From the NCBI GenBank assembly GCA_021738625.1, contig JAIPBS010000040.1, forward strand, positions 1 to 41,015: 41,015 nucleotides of DNA, written 5' to 3'. This stretch comes from Bacteroidales bacterium. Its GTDB lineage: Bacteria; Bacteroidota; Bacteroidia; Bacteroidales; JAIOZK01. The position numbers and the translations under genes are program-made. Shown here piece after piece: positions 26,065 to 33,958 of the stretch. The notes beneath the pieces are model-generated. The model was given only the letters and a program-made list of their open reading frames with translations, ran no database searches and was not told where the DNA came from. The first letter of the stretch is position 1; every line of letters begins with the position of its first letter.

Positions 26065-27144
26065 ATGAAATCAATGAACAAAATCATTACCACAACTTTC
26101 ATTTTCATTCTGATGCTTGGTTTGGCACAGGGGCAACGCGAATACCGAAAGGCCTATATCATAATCGGCGTCCCGGCAATCGTTGAAAAAGTAAAAAAGA
26201 CCCTTCGTTTTGAAAACGGTAAAGTAATCGAAAACCGGGAGGAGAAAAAACAGGCGGTCAGCTTGAATGTGAGTTTGGATGACATGCAATTAAATGGCAA
26301 TAATTTTTCAGGGATTAAGGTCACTACTTATCCTGTTTCCGAAGAAATCATTTCTTTTAGCGGTGTGTTGTCCGACGATCATTCGATGATCAAAACCATA
26401 ACCATCGATCAGCAATACCTTAAATACAATTTGGCCAACCGTGCAATAGCCCACGTAGAGGAGAAAATAAACGCTTCTTTTACATTTAAAAATATCCCGA
26501 AGCAATATCGGGGCTATGTGTATGATAAGGAGAAAACCATTATCAGTGACGCCAGTTGGTATAAATACAGGTATTTGAAATACAGGGCCATTAGCGAAAC
26601 GACTACTTCCAAAATGATCGCTGTTGATGAAGAGAGCATCAAAAAGTGGACGCAATGCATACTTGTTAAAATGCAACCAACAAACTATACGGCAGAAGCA
26701 CCCGAAAGGAATAAAGTGGCTGTCGTCACCGCGGGTTGTGAGGTAAAAGGGGATGCAAAAGCTGAGCAATGCGGTCCCATTGTGGGTATACATGCCTTAC
26801 TTGTTGCAAAATTTTCTAAAGTGCCCGGAATGAAAGTACTTGAAAGAGAACATATGGATCTTATTTTGCAGGAGCAAAAGCTGTCGGAAAGTGGTTTGGT
26901 TGAGGAAGGATCGAAAGTGGAATCCGGCAAAATTATCGATGAAGATATCCTTGTGATCATCCAGCTGCAGGAACCGACTCCCGATGATCCGCCGGAGACC
27001 TATCATTACAAGCTGTTTGTAAAAGATAAACAAACAGGCGAATTGGATGATACCGGGATTTCAGCAAGGATTGGTAAGGAGAATATCTTTTTTGATCATT
27101 TTGTAATGAGGGCTTATGCCTACGTTATGAAGAATTATTTCTAA
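26065..27144 (+). CDS. Secreted protein with CsgG-like C-terminal domain
   Basis: 359 residues with a signal peptide (up to about AQG, residue 23) and no lipobox. Residues about 25-205 are of unknown type, strand-rich, with YKYRYLKYRAISETTTSK. From about 215 it resembles the CsgG/curli-assembly nucleotide-binding-like fold used by several envelope proteins: NKVAVVTAGCEV, HALLVAKFSKVPGMKVLERE, LILQEQKLSESGLVE, then EDILVIIQLQ. True CsgG forms a lipid-anchored outer-membrane secretion channel; without a lipidated cysteine, and with a longer N-terminal domain, this protein is more likely a periplasmic relative. No curli genes are near. It is monocistronic, with its own -7 box. Confidence 0.65.
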   Translation: MKSMNKIITTTFIFILMLGLAQGQREYRKAYIIIGVPAIVEKVKKTLRFENGKVIENREEKKQAVSLNVSLDDMQLNGNNFSGIKVTTYPVSEEIISFSGVLSDDHSMIKTITIDQQYLKYNLANRAIAHVEEKINASFTFKNIPKQYRGYVYDKEKTIISDASWYKYRYLKYRAISETTTSKMIAVDEESIKKWTQCILVKMQPTNYTAEAPERNKVAVVTAGCEVKGDAKAEQCGPIVGIHALLVAKFSKVPGMKVLEREHMDLILQEQKLSESGLVEEGSKVESGKIIDEDILVIIQLQEPTPDDPPETYHYKLFVKDKQTGELDDTGISARIGKENIFFDHFVMRAYAYVMKNYF

Positions 27145-27595
27145 ACCAGTTGTCTTTCACACATCTTGCTGTCATTTGTGGTATTGGAAAATCAAACAAT
27201 GATTATCTTGGTTTTTCCTGATGCGACTTCTTTGAAGTCGTTGATGAATCGGTTCGTACAATATTCCTGTTTTGTGCATAAGAATAATTCATCAAATAGT
27301 GCTTGATAGAACGGTGCGCTGGCCCGAACAAACGGCGGGCCGGCGGTGGCAGAGGACTGTGAAGGTAATAAAATCAAGGTTAATGTCCTGTGCGTTAAAT
27401 TTCATCCAAAAAATCAGAAATACATATTCACAGTCCCGTGGGTTGAAGCGTTCGTTTGTTCTTGATCTTTGGTTCTTACCCATGCCTCCGCCAAAATTCC
27501 GGTCTTGTTTTCTAAGCAATTCAGCACAAGGCCATTCCCCAAAAGCAGTCGATTATTCTGATGATGGCATTTAGCCTGGGGTTCAAGCTGGAGTT
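27145..27595. other. Intergenic region without a recognisable gene
   Basis: 451 bases between converging genes. Open frames exist on both strands but none has a protein-like composition. A short GC-rich patch near 27318-27345 contains GGCCCG...CGGGCC (6-bp inverted repeat), unlike the AT-rich flanks. I see no terminator with a T run, no tRNA and no IS end. Confidence 0.4.
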
Positions 27596-28573
27596 TTAGT
27601 TATTTTCGGTTAAATAAATCCCCGAGCCGATCAGGTAATCGATGCCGGGCACTTTGGTTATCCAGGCCATCTTGGGCTCCTCCTGGCCGGTAACCGGGTT
27701 GTTCCACCAGTATTCATAATAACCGTAGCCTTCGTTCTTTGCAATGTCGACCAGTTCCCTGATCACATAATTGCCTTTCGAATCCTGGTAATCATACAGG
27801 TTTTGTCCCTGCAGATCTTTCTGTGTTCCGTGGGCCACGTTCACACAATCAAAATCATACATAAAGAAATAACCCGACTGGTTGTCGAAAAAGCGCACAT
27901 GATCGATCAGCTCGCGGCAAAACTGAACCCGTTCCAGTGAATCGGAATAATAATTCTCAAACACACCGCCGATGCCATCTGCGAATGAACGCGTGGCTTC
28001 CACCACGATCACTGCATTGGCGTCGTCCCTTTCATAATAATAGTCGGGTTGATCGCCGTAAAACCCTGAGCCGATAAAGAATTCAGCTGCGGGAATCGCC
28101 TTCACAAAAGCCAGCTTGCGTTCAACCAAACCATTATCCGGATTTTCGAAATAATATTCTACAAAGCCGTAACCAATGTATTTGATGGTACTCACCATAT
28201 CACGCACATAGTATTTGTCGTTTTCATCCTTCACATCGTAGCGGTAGGTGCCGATCAGTTCAGGCTTTACGGCATGGGCCACCATCCAGGCATTGTATGA
28301 TTCCACGAAAAAGTAGCCCGATTCATCCTGCAGGTATCTTATCGGATTGATGAATGCCTGTGTAAGCTCCGCCTGATCAGCGCTGTCGGTGATGGTTTCC
28401 GTGAATACGGTCTCCAGACCGGTGGCCGCATTGGTTGTGTTTACCATCACGATTTCTTTCAGCAATTCATACTGGGAAACCATGTCGTTGTAAATGTAGT
28501 ATTCATCCGTTTTATCACAGGAGGCAAGGAAGATCAGGCCCAGGAATAAGATTGTGTATAGTTTGTTTCTCAT
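27596..28573 (-). CDS. Lipoprotein with two tandem Cache-type sensor domains
   Basis: 325 residues from the ATG at 28573 (a GTG sits one codon earlier). Signal peptide and lipobox FLASC with Cys19. Two related halves follow. The first contains YLQDESGYFFVESYNAWMVAH and VKAIPAAEFFIGSGFYGD; the second contains FFDNQSGYFFMYDFDCVNVAH, GYGYYEYWWNNP, and ITKVPGIDYLIGSGIY. These are the small-ligand-binding single-Cache signatures (sCache/SBP-like: SGYFF, VAHG, GYGYY-W, IGSGIY). Cache domains usually sit on chemoreceptors or sensor kinases; here they are alone on a lipid anchor, with no output domain. It could be a ligand-binding partner of a membrane sensor. It has its own -7 box. Confidence 0.8.
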   Translation of the reverse strand: MRNKLYTILFLGLIFLASCDKTDEYYIYNDMVSQYELLKEIVMVNTTNAATGLETVFTETITDSADQAELTQAFINPIRYLQDESGYFFVESYNAWMVAHAVKPELIGTYRYDVKDENDKYYVRDMVSTIKYIGYGFVEYYFENPDNGLVERKLAFVKAIPAAEFFIGSGFYGDQPDYYYERDDANAVIVVEATRSFADGIGGVFENYYSDSLERVQFCRELIDHVRFFDNQSGYFFMYDFDCVNVAHGTQKDLQGQNLYDYQDSKGNYVIRELVDIAKNEGYGYYEYWWNNPVTGQEEPKMAWITKVPGIDYLIGSGIYLTENN

Positions 28574-28598
28574 CACAAATCGGTTTTGTTTGTGGGGG

Positions 28599-28606
28599 CA
28601 AATATA
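28599..28606 (-). promoter_or_regulatory. -7 box of the Cache lipoprotein gene
   Basis: TATATTTG on the minus strand is a perfect TAnnTTTG, 25 bases before the ATG. No convincing -33 TTTG. Confidence 0.45.
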
Positions 28607-28762
28607 TAGGTATTTCTGATATGTGAGAAGTTTTTGCTTGTTCTTGTCTGCCGGATTTTAATACAAGGTTAATATTTATAATGTGTATAAATAACCATAA
28701 TACTTTAATTTGGTGAGAATTATTATTTATATTTATAAAAAATAAACCAAAACCATATCATT

Positions 28763-29833
28763 ATGAAAAAAATTGTTCGCTTTTCATTTACAATTATTTT
28801 TTTAACGGTTCTGTGTTGTAGTCACTTACTTTCCCAAACAATTGAGGATGAAATAGCCGGTATAGATAACAGTCAGCCCACCGTCACCAATAGCGGTTCT
28901 GAGCGGGGTACGAATGATATTCCCGCCGGCGGGTTGCTTTTGATTCCGGAATCGTCTAACGATCGTGTAATGGCCTTTGATCCCACCACCGGCGACCTGA
29001 TCAATGCAGATTTCATACCCAGTGATCCGACAAATCTTCAAACACCCATTCAGGCTATTCTCAACAATGATGGAACCGGTTTCCTGGTTTCCGATCAACT
29101 AAATGACGTAGTTCAGGAATATGACCTTGACGGCAATTACGTTGGTGTATTTGCACCGGCAGGGGGTGTCAATATCAATATCATAAACAACCCCAGGGGA
29201 ATTTGTTTACGTCCCAACGGCAACCTGCTTGTAACATTGGGTAGTACAGCCAATGCAGGTAGCGCCATTGAATTTGATACGGATGGGAATTACCAGGGCG
29301 TTTTCCTTCCCGGGCAGGGTACTTCCTCTTTCGATGTGATCCGGCTGGCAGATGACTCCTATATGATGGGAGATATTAATGCTAGCGCGATATACCGGTA
29401 TGATGCTTCAGGAAGTTACACGAGTACCCTTACCAGCATCGATGATTTTCCTGAACAATTGCATCAGACTTCAACCGGAAATATACTGGTAGGGAATTGG
29501 AGTGGTACCGAAGAAGGCGTGGTTGAATATACCATCGGAGGTTCGCAGGTCGGGATATATGATCCCGCTTCCCTTGGAGGTTATCGAGGCGCATATGAAT
29601 TGCCCAACGGCAACATCCTGACCACCAACAGTAATGGTGTTCATGAAATCGACCGCAACGGAAATCTTGTGGAAACCAAGATAAGTGGGGTAAGTGCACG
29701 ATTCATCACTTATGTTGAGAATACAGAATCTGTGCCGGTTTCACCCTGGGTAATCCCATTGATCATTCTTGCAATCGTATTGACCTTGTTGATTAGTTAC
29801 CGGATTTATTATAAGCGCATAAAAAAAGTATAG
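28763..29833 (+). CDS. Secreted NHL/YVTN-like propeller with C-terminal membrane anchor
   Basis: 356 residues: signal peptide (MKKIVRFSFTIIFLTVLCCSHLLS), a propeller of about 270 residues, and a C-terminal transmembrane segment. Blade-like repeats include DRVMAFDPTTGDLI, DVVQEYDLDGNYVGVFAP, SAIEFDTDGNYQGVFLP and GVHEIDRNGNLVE, typical of NHL/SMP-30-like propellers. The end reads SVPVSPWVIPLIILAIVLTLL followed by YRIYYKRIKKV: proline-rich entry, hydrophobic helix, basic tail. This tripartite form resembles C-terminal sorting signals, though a plain inner-membrane anchor explains it equally well. No enzyme motif is visible. It is followed after 144 bases by another propeller-type lipoprotein. 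Confidence 0.75.
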   Translation: MKKIVRFSFTIIFLTVLCCSHLLSQTIEDEIAGIDNSQPTVTNSGSERGTNDIPAGGLLLIPESSNDRVMAFDPTTGDLINADFIPSDPTNLQTPIQAILNNDGTGFLVSDQLNDVVQEYDLDGNYVGVFAPAGGVNINIINNPRGICLRPNGNLLVTLGSTANAGSAIEFDTDGNYQGVFLPGQGTSSFDVIRLADDSYMMGDINASAIYRYDASGSYTSTLTSIDDFPEQLHQTSTGNILVGNWSGTEEGVVEYTIGGSQVGIYDPASLGGYRGAYELPNGNILTTNSNGVHEIDRNGNLVETKISGVSARFITYVENTESVPVSPWVIPLIILAIVLTLLISYRIYYKRIKKV

Positions 29834-29941
29834 GACCGTCTTTTTCATTTGCGGCAAGGGTTCATCCTAATATAGTACCCGGACAGGCACTAAATCAAAC
29901 AAGATGGTTTGACAGGTCAAAATAATATTGGTATATTGCAA

Positions 29942-29966
29942 GTTTTGGTGTGAAGAGAACCAAAAC
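29942..29966 (+). promoter_or_regulatory. 5'-leader hairpin of the PQQ-like lipoprotein gene
   Basis: GTTTTGGT and ACCAAAAC form a perfect 8-bp stem with a 9-base loop, ending 11 bases before the ATG at 29978. It could affect ribosome access. Function is unknown. Confidence 0.3.
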
Positions 29967-29977
29967 CTACTCATATT

Positions 29978-31222
29978 ATGTATTTTAATTTTCGACTGAA
30001 AAGTCTATTATTTTTGCCTTTATTATTCTTGGGTTTATTGCTTTCATGTACCGACAATAATGATCCTGATCCGGAACCAGGAAATGAATTCGGAACGCTT
30101 TTGTGGACCTATGAAGATTTCAATGTGAATCCTGAACCAACCGAACCTGTGAGAGTAACTGAACCGGCGGTTGGCCCGGACGGGACTATTTACGTATCCT
30201 CTTATGACGGTGTCGGAACCTGGCACAACGCCAGGGTACATGCCATTCATCCCGATGGGAGCTTTAAATGGGCAACGCAGGAACTGGAAAGTATATCAGT
30301 TACAGCTCCCGCCATTGGTAAGCATGGGAACGTATATGTGATCAGCCACTACACCATCTATGCAATCAATCCGTCAGACGGGAGTTTTTCATGGACCTGG
30401 GAAGTTCCTGATGACCTGCATTACCAAATCTCGTATCTGACGCTTGGCAATGACGGTATGATTTTTTGTGCAACCGTTGGTGCAGGGTCTTACCATAGAC
30501 AAATTTTTGCTATCAATAGTGATGGACAAAAGGTATGGCAGCGAGAGGTGACAAGCAAAATATACGGCCTGAGCGTCGGAATCGACGGAACGCTGTTTGC
30601 TTACTGGAACCCTAACGGAAACGGACATATATTTGCGCTGGATCCTGCTGATGGATCAGTCATCTGGAGCAAAGACATTGAAGGTTATGTGAACGCCGAC
30701 AACAGTTTGGCCGTTGCACCCGACAGTGGTCTCATCATTTCGCAGTCGGGTCCGGAAAAACTGCTTAAGCTGGATGCCAATGATGGTGAGATCCTTTGGC
30801 AAAAAGATGCTCCCAATGGATTTCCTTCCATTTCTTCCGACGGCAACATTTATCTGCTTGCCGGTAAATTATATGCTTTTAACCGCGAGGGTTCGCCTAA
30901 GTGGGAAGTGGAAACGGGCGCTACTACTTCTGCTAAAAGACTTAGTATAGATGCAGAAGGAAAAATCTATGGCGGGATGTATGATGGCCTTTTCAACGGC
31001 AACTTTGAAGTATATTATCCCAATGGAACACTGAAGTGGGCTTTCCCGGAGAAGATGAATTACTCGGCAGCCATCGGTGAAAACAAGGTGATGTATTTTG
31101 TTTATAAGGAAGGTGAATCAGCTGTGCTTTATGCTGTTCAGGGCGATCAACCCATCGCAGGCGCCGGCTGGCCGAGGCGATCTGGCGGCAATCGAAATTC
31201 GAGAAATGCAGGGATCAGATAG
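29978..31222 (+). CDS. Lipoprotein with PQQ-binding-like beta-propeller
   Basis: 414 residues with a lipobox LLLSC (Cys24) followed by the acidic spacer TDNNDPDPEPGNE, which in Bacteroidota can act as a surface-export-type signal. The body repeats propeller blades of the PQQ-like form: VGPDGTIYVSSYDG, IHPDGSFKWATQE, IGKHGNVYVISHY, INPSDGSFSWTW, LDPADGSVIWSKDI, LDANDGEILWQKD and SDGNIYLLAGKLYAF. True PQQ dehydrogenase residues are not apparent, so this is a binding or scaffold propeller of the BamB/PQQ_2 type. The C-terminus (AGAGWPRRSGGNRNSRNAG) is a basic, Gly/Asn-rich tail. It is likely exposed on the outer membrane. Confidence 0.75.
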   Translation: MYFNFRLKSLLFLPLLFLGLLLSCTDNNDPDPEPGNEFGTLLWTYEDFNVNPEPTEPVRVTEPAVGPDGTIYVSSYDGVGTWHNARVHAIHPDGSFKWATQELESISVTAPAIGKHGNVYVISHYTIYAINPSDGSFSWTWEVPDDLHYQISYLTLGNDGMIFCATVGAGSYHRQIFAINSDGQKVWQREVTSKIYGLSVGIDGTLFAYWNPNGNGHIFALDPADGSVIWSKDIEGYVNADNSLAVAPDSGLIISQSGPEKLLKLDANDGEILWQKDAPNGFPSISSDGNIYLLAGKLYAFNREGSPKWEVETGATTSAKRLSIDAEGKIYGGMYDGLFNGNFEVYYPNGTLKWAFPEKMNYSAAIGENKVMYFVYKEGESAVLYAVQGDQPIAGAGWPRRSGGNRNSRNAGIR

Positions 31223-31421
31223 CTATTTGATAAGCACACCAACTGATATTTATTTCTGTTAATTTGAGATAGTCGTATTCATTTCGCTTGATGCGGTTAT
31301 AAAGCCCGGTATCCAAGGTGATGGAGGGATCGAAATATTTAGAGAGGACTCGATAACTGTCTTCATCCCTGATGACAAGCCAGCTCAGCTTATAAAATGA
31401 ATTTTTTGGATTTTTCGTCTC
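31215..31421 (-). pseudogene. Remnant ORF behind tRNA-Ser, unknown family
   Basis: A 68-codon frame on the minus strand begins right after a TAG (31424-31422), has no start codon, and reads as plausible protein: LSWLVIRDEDSYRVLSKYFD, SITLDTGLYNRIKRNEYDY and TEINISWCAYQ. The codon pattern looks coding, and the frame ends at TGA 31215-31217, overlapping the end of the PQQ-like gene on the other strand. It is probably the 3' end of a gene lost when DNA was rearranged downstream of the tRNA. I do not recognise the family. Confidence 0.4.
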
Positions 31422-31425
31422 CTAA

Positions 31426-31450
31426 TAAAAAATCCCGACTGCGTTGGGAT
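31426..31450 (-). terminator. Intrinsic terminator of tRNA-Ser
   Basis: On the minus strand ATCCC pairs with GGGAT (with inner AC/GT pairs) around GCA, and the stem is followed directly by six T (31431-31426). It lies 15 bases after the tRNA 3' end. Confidence 0.7.
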
Positions 31451-31465
31451 TGGTTTTGAAGTTTG

Positions 31466-31553
31466 CGGAGAGAGAGGGATTCGAACCCTCGGTACGCTTT
31501 TGGCGTACACACGCTTTCCAAGCGTGCGCCTTCGACCACTCGGCCACCTCTCC
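31466..31553 (-). tRNA. tRNA-Ser (anticodon GGA)
   Basis: 88 bases on the minus strand fold as a class II tRNA. The acceptor stem GGAGAGG pairs with TCTCTCC (one G-T). The D arm is GCCGAGTGGTCGAAGGC. The anticodon stem CACGC/GCGTG holds loop TTGGAAA, giving anticodon GGA (31519-31517). A long variable arm (TACGC/GCGTA) and a perfect T arm (GAGGG, TTCGAAT, CCCTC) follow. The discriminator is G, as in serine tRNAs. CCA is not encoded. It reads UCC and UCU serine codons. Confidence 0.96.
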
Positions 31554-31567
31554 TGTTTTTGGGAATG

Positions 31568-31575
31568 CAAAAGTA
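31568..31575 (-). promoter_or_regulatory. -7 box of tRNA-Ser
   Basis: TACTTTTG on the minus strand matches TAnnTTTG and sits 14 bases before the tRNA 5' end, leaving a short leader. Confidence 0.5.
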
Positions 31576-31605
31576 AGGAAATTTTTGAAATTTGGTGCTT
31601 GTGAT

Positions 31606-32634
31606 TTAAACAGTTAGTTCTCCCCTCAGCGACTCCCCCAGCAACTCCACTATCCTGTGATGATCATATCCTTCGCCCAGCAGATACATCAGCTTGGTAA
31701 CGGCCGATTCGGTGGTGATGTCGTAACCGCCGATCACACCGATCTTACCCAGGTCTATACTGGTTTCGTAAAGCCCGATCTCAACCGAGCCGGATTTGCA
31801 CTGGGTGACATTGAGGATGATCAGGCCTTTTTTGATGGCTTTTTCCAGTGCGGACAGGAACCATCTTTCTGTGGGGGCATTGCCCGAGCCGAAGGTTTCC
31901 AGGATGACAGCCCGGATGTTACCGGCGCCTAGCACACTTTCAACGACTTCTGAGGTGATGCCCGGAAACAGCTTTAAAATGCCGACTCCCGGATTCAGTT
32001 TTTTGTGAACCTTCAGCATCCTTTGTTCCGGTTGCCTGATATAACTATGGTTGTATTTGATGTGGACGCCAACCTGGGCCAGGGCGGGATAGTTTCCCGA
32101 CATGAAGGCGTTGAAATTTTCGGCATTGATCTTGGTGGTTCGGTTGCCGCGTAAGAGCTGGTTTTCGAAATAAATACAAACCTCGGGCACCAGGCAGCGT
32201 TCGCTTTTCTTTGCCGCGGCAATTTCGATGGAATTGATGATGTTGTCGCGGCCGTCGGTACGCACCACGCCCAGCGGCAACTGGGCGCCCGTAAGGATCA
32301 CCGGTTTGCAGAGGTCTTCCAGCATAAAGCTGAGCGCCGAAGCCGTATAGGCCATGGTGTCGGAGCCGTGCAATACCACGAAGCCATCGAAATCATCATA
32401 GTTTTCTTCGATGATGCCGGCCAGCTTCACCCAGAAATCCGGTTTCATGTTGGAAGAGTCCACCAGTGGATCGAAGGAGATGAATTCCATATGGTAGTCC
32501 AGGGAATCGATCACAGGCATGAACTTGCTGATCCGGTCGAAATCGACGGGCTGTAACGAGCCTGTCTGCAAGTCTTTCACCATCCCGATGGTGCCGCCGG
32601 TGTATATGATCAATATGGAAGCTCTGTTTTGCAT
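31606..32634 (-). CDS. ansA: Type I L-asparaginase
   Basis: Cytosolic enzyme that hydrolyses asparagine to aspartate and ammonia. The 342 residues show both catalytic triads of the family: the nucleophile region IYTGGTIGMV (Thr12 or Thr15), and VVLHGSDTMAYTASALSFML with Thr93 and Asp92, plus VILTGAQLPLG with the adjacent VRTDGRDN. No signal peptide is present, which separates it from the periplasmic type II enzyme. The late GVIGGYDITTESAVTKLMYLL is typical of the C-terminal domain. It is co-transcribed with tatD, whose stop is 3 bases upstream. Confidence 0.93.
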   Translation of the reverse strand: MQNRASILIIYTGGTIGMVKDLQTGSLQPVDFDRISKFMPVIDSLDYHMEFISFDPLVDSSNMKPDFWVKLAGIIEENYDDFDGFVVLHGSDTMAYTASALSFMLEDLCKPVILTGAQLPLGVVRTDGRDNIINSIEIAAAKKSERCLVPEVCIYFENQLLRGNRTTKINAENFNAFMSGNYPALAQVGVHIKYNHSYIRQPEQRMLKVHKKLNPGVGILKLFPGITSEVVESVLGAGNIRAVILETFGSGNAPTERWFLSALEKAIKKGLIILNVTQCKSGSVEIGLYETSIDLGKIGVIGGYDITTESAVTKLMYLLGEGYDHHRIVELLGESLRGELTV

Positions 32635-32637
32635 GCT

Positions 32638-33414
32638 TTATTCTTCAGAAAATTCAAACATTCTTTTTGCATTATCGGTGGTAATGGAGGCGATCTCTTC
32701 CACCGGCATGCGTTTGATTTCCGCAAGCCGTTGTGCCACCAAATAGGTGTATGCGCTTTCGTTACGCTTGCCGCGATAGGGGTGGGGCGCCAGGAAAGGC
32801 GAGTCGGTTTCCAGCAGCAGATGCTCCATCCCGATCTTTTCGATGGTTTGATAGAGCTTTGAATTCCTAAATGTCAGCACGCCCCCGATGCCCAGCATAA
32901 AGCCCATCTCAATGACTTCCAAAGCCTGTTTTTCATTGCCGGAGAAACAATGAAAAACACCTTTCAGGGTCGGCTGGGCGGTTTTTCTGAGCACATCCAA
33001 AATTTCATCCCAGGAGTTGCGCTGGTGGATCACAATGGGCAATCCCCCTTCGCCTGCCCATTCGATCTGCCGGCTGAAAGCAATTTCCTGTTCCGCCTGG
33101 AAGTTTTTGTCCCAGTAAAGGTCGATACCCGTTTCCCCAATCGCGTAATAAGTTCTTTGGCCGAGTTGTTCTTCGACCTTTTGAAGTTCTTCCTCAAAGT
33201 TTTCCTTAACTGAAGTAGGGTGCAGACCCATCATCGGTAAACAATTGGACGGACATTGATCGGCCAGCTTGTGCAGGCCTTCGATGCTGCTGCTGTCGAT
33301 GTTGGGCATCAGCATGTATTTTACGCCCCGGTCGAGGGCGTTTCGGATCACCTGCTCGCGATCCCCGTCAAACTGCTCCAGGTAGAGATGGGTGTGGGTG
33401 TCGGTTAGTATCAT
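32638..33414 (-). CDS. TatD family metal-dependent hydrolase (DNase)
   Basis: 258 residues, a full-length TatD/YcfH-type TIM barrel. Metal ligands visible are His7 and His9 in TDTHTHLYL, Glu94 in AIGETGIDLYWDK, His in LPIVIHQRNSWDEI, His in GVFHCFSGN, and Asp in LLETDSPFLAPHPYRGKRNES. Proteins of this family are 3'-5' exonucleases or deoxyribonucleases linked to DNA repair and turnover. First gene of a two-gene operon with ansA. Its -7 box lies only 4 bases before the ATG, so the mRNA may be leaderless. Confidence 0.92.
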   Translation of the reverse strand: MILTDTHTHLYLEQFDGDREQVIRNALDRGVKYMLMPNIDSSSIEGLHKLADQCPSNCLPMMGLHPTSVKENFEEELQKVEEQLGQRTYYAIGETGIDLYWDKNFQAEQEIAFSRQIEWAGEGGLPIVIHQRNSWDEILDVLRKTAQPTLKGVFHCFSGNEKQALEVIEMGFMLGIGGVLTFRNSKLYQTIEKIGMEHLLLETDSPFLAPHPYRGKRNESAYTYLVAQRLAEIKRMPVEEIASITTDNAKRMFEFSEE

Positions 33415-33418
33415 GCTG

Positions 33419-33426
33419 CAAAGTTA
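33419..33426 (-). promoter_or_regulatory. -7 box of the tatD-ansA operon
   Basis: TAACTTTG on the minus strand is a perfect TAnnTTTG; a TTTG lies 23 bases upstream. It ends 4 bases before the tatD ATG, implying transcription starts at or next to the start codon. Confidence 0.45.
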
Positions 33427-33454
33427 ATAAGTAATATGAACATCATTTTCAAAG

Positions 33455-33490
33455 TTTTTTCTACTTTTTCTTGATAAAAAGTAGCAAAAA
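33455..33490. repeat. Hairpin CTACTTTTT/AAAAAGTAG
   Basis: CTACTTTTT (33461-33469) pairs perfectly with AAAAAGTAG (33476-33484) around CTTGAT. Beyond one mismatch, five further T-A pairs extend the stem. It is adjacent to the larger inverted repeat and may be part of the same element, or a terminator-like structure. Confidence 0.55.
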
Positions 33491-33500
33491 TCAAGGCTGC

Positions 33501-33663
33501 GTATGATATTACAACAAAACTACGCATGGAATTATCCCCGCCATTCGAGCCGTTCGCCGGAAACCATTTCTTTCTGATTTAACTAATTAGCGGCTCACTC
33601 GCGAATGGCTTAGCACAGGCTGACGCTATAATTCCATACTTGTTTTGGTAAGCAATATCATAC
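33501..33663. repeat. 163-base nested inverted repeat, possible MITE or structured RNA
   Basis: Four nested complementary pairs share one axis: GTATGATATT (33501) with AATATCATAC (33654), ATGGAATTAT (33526) with ATAATTCCAT (33628), GCCATTCG (33540) with CGAATGGC (33602), and GAGCCG (33547) with CGGCTC (33591). A six-base bulge separates the last two. It contains no gene. The rest of the 544-base gap (33415-33958) holds the hairpin just before it and, near 33821-33921, several degenerate copies of an ATTCGTG/TCCGTGG motif. Confidence 0.6.
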
Positions 33664-33820
33664 AAGGCCAATCCTGGTCGAGTCATCAACAATATTCATA
33701 AATTGAACAACTCTTTAATAACAGAAAGTAATCGTTAAATAATCTTATAACAGGAGAAAGTATTGTGTAAATCAGGTCAGTTTTTTCACACGGGCTAGGA
33801 TCAGACTACTCTTATTTGCA

Positions 33821-33921
33821 TCCGTGGCCATAATTCGTGTAGTAAAGAAATAATCATTCGTGCATCAGTGGTTAATATAATCCGTGTAATCAACATTCGT
33901 TCTTATTCGTGCATTCGTGGC
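33821..33921. repeat. Degenerate short repeats (ATTCGTG / TCCGTGG type)
   Basis: Copies such as ATCCGTGGCC, AATTCGTGTA, CATTCGTGCATCAGTGG, ATCCGTGTAATC and ATTCGTGCATTCGTGGC follow one another before the GT9 gene. This looks like slippage-expanded intergenic sequence. No protein is coded. Confidence 0.45.
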
Positions 33922-33929
33922 AAACATCC

Positions 33930-33937
33930 TATCTTTG
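33930..33937 (+). promoter_or_regulatory. -7 box of the GT9 gene
   Basis: TATCTTTG matches TAnnTTTG, 21 bases before the TTG start at 33959. It supports that start. Confidence 0.5.
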
Positions 33938-33958
33938 TCCTGAAACAGCACCACGATT

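Noticed and set aside
27192..27574. Overlapping open frames on both strands in the 27.2-27.6 kb gap
   Set aside because: None shows a coherent protein; the GC-rich patch makes frames open by chance.
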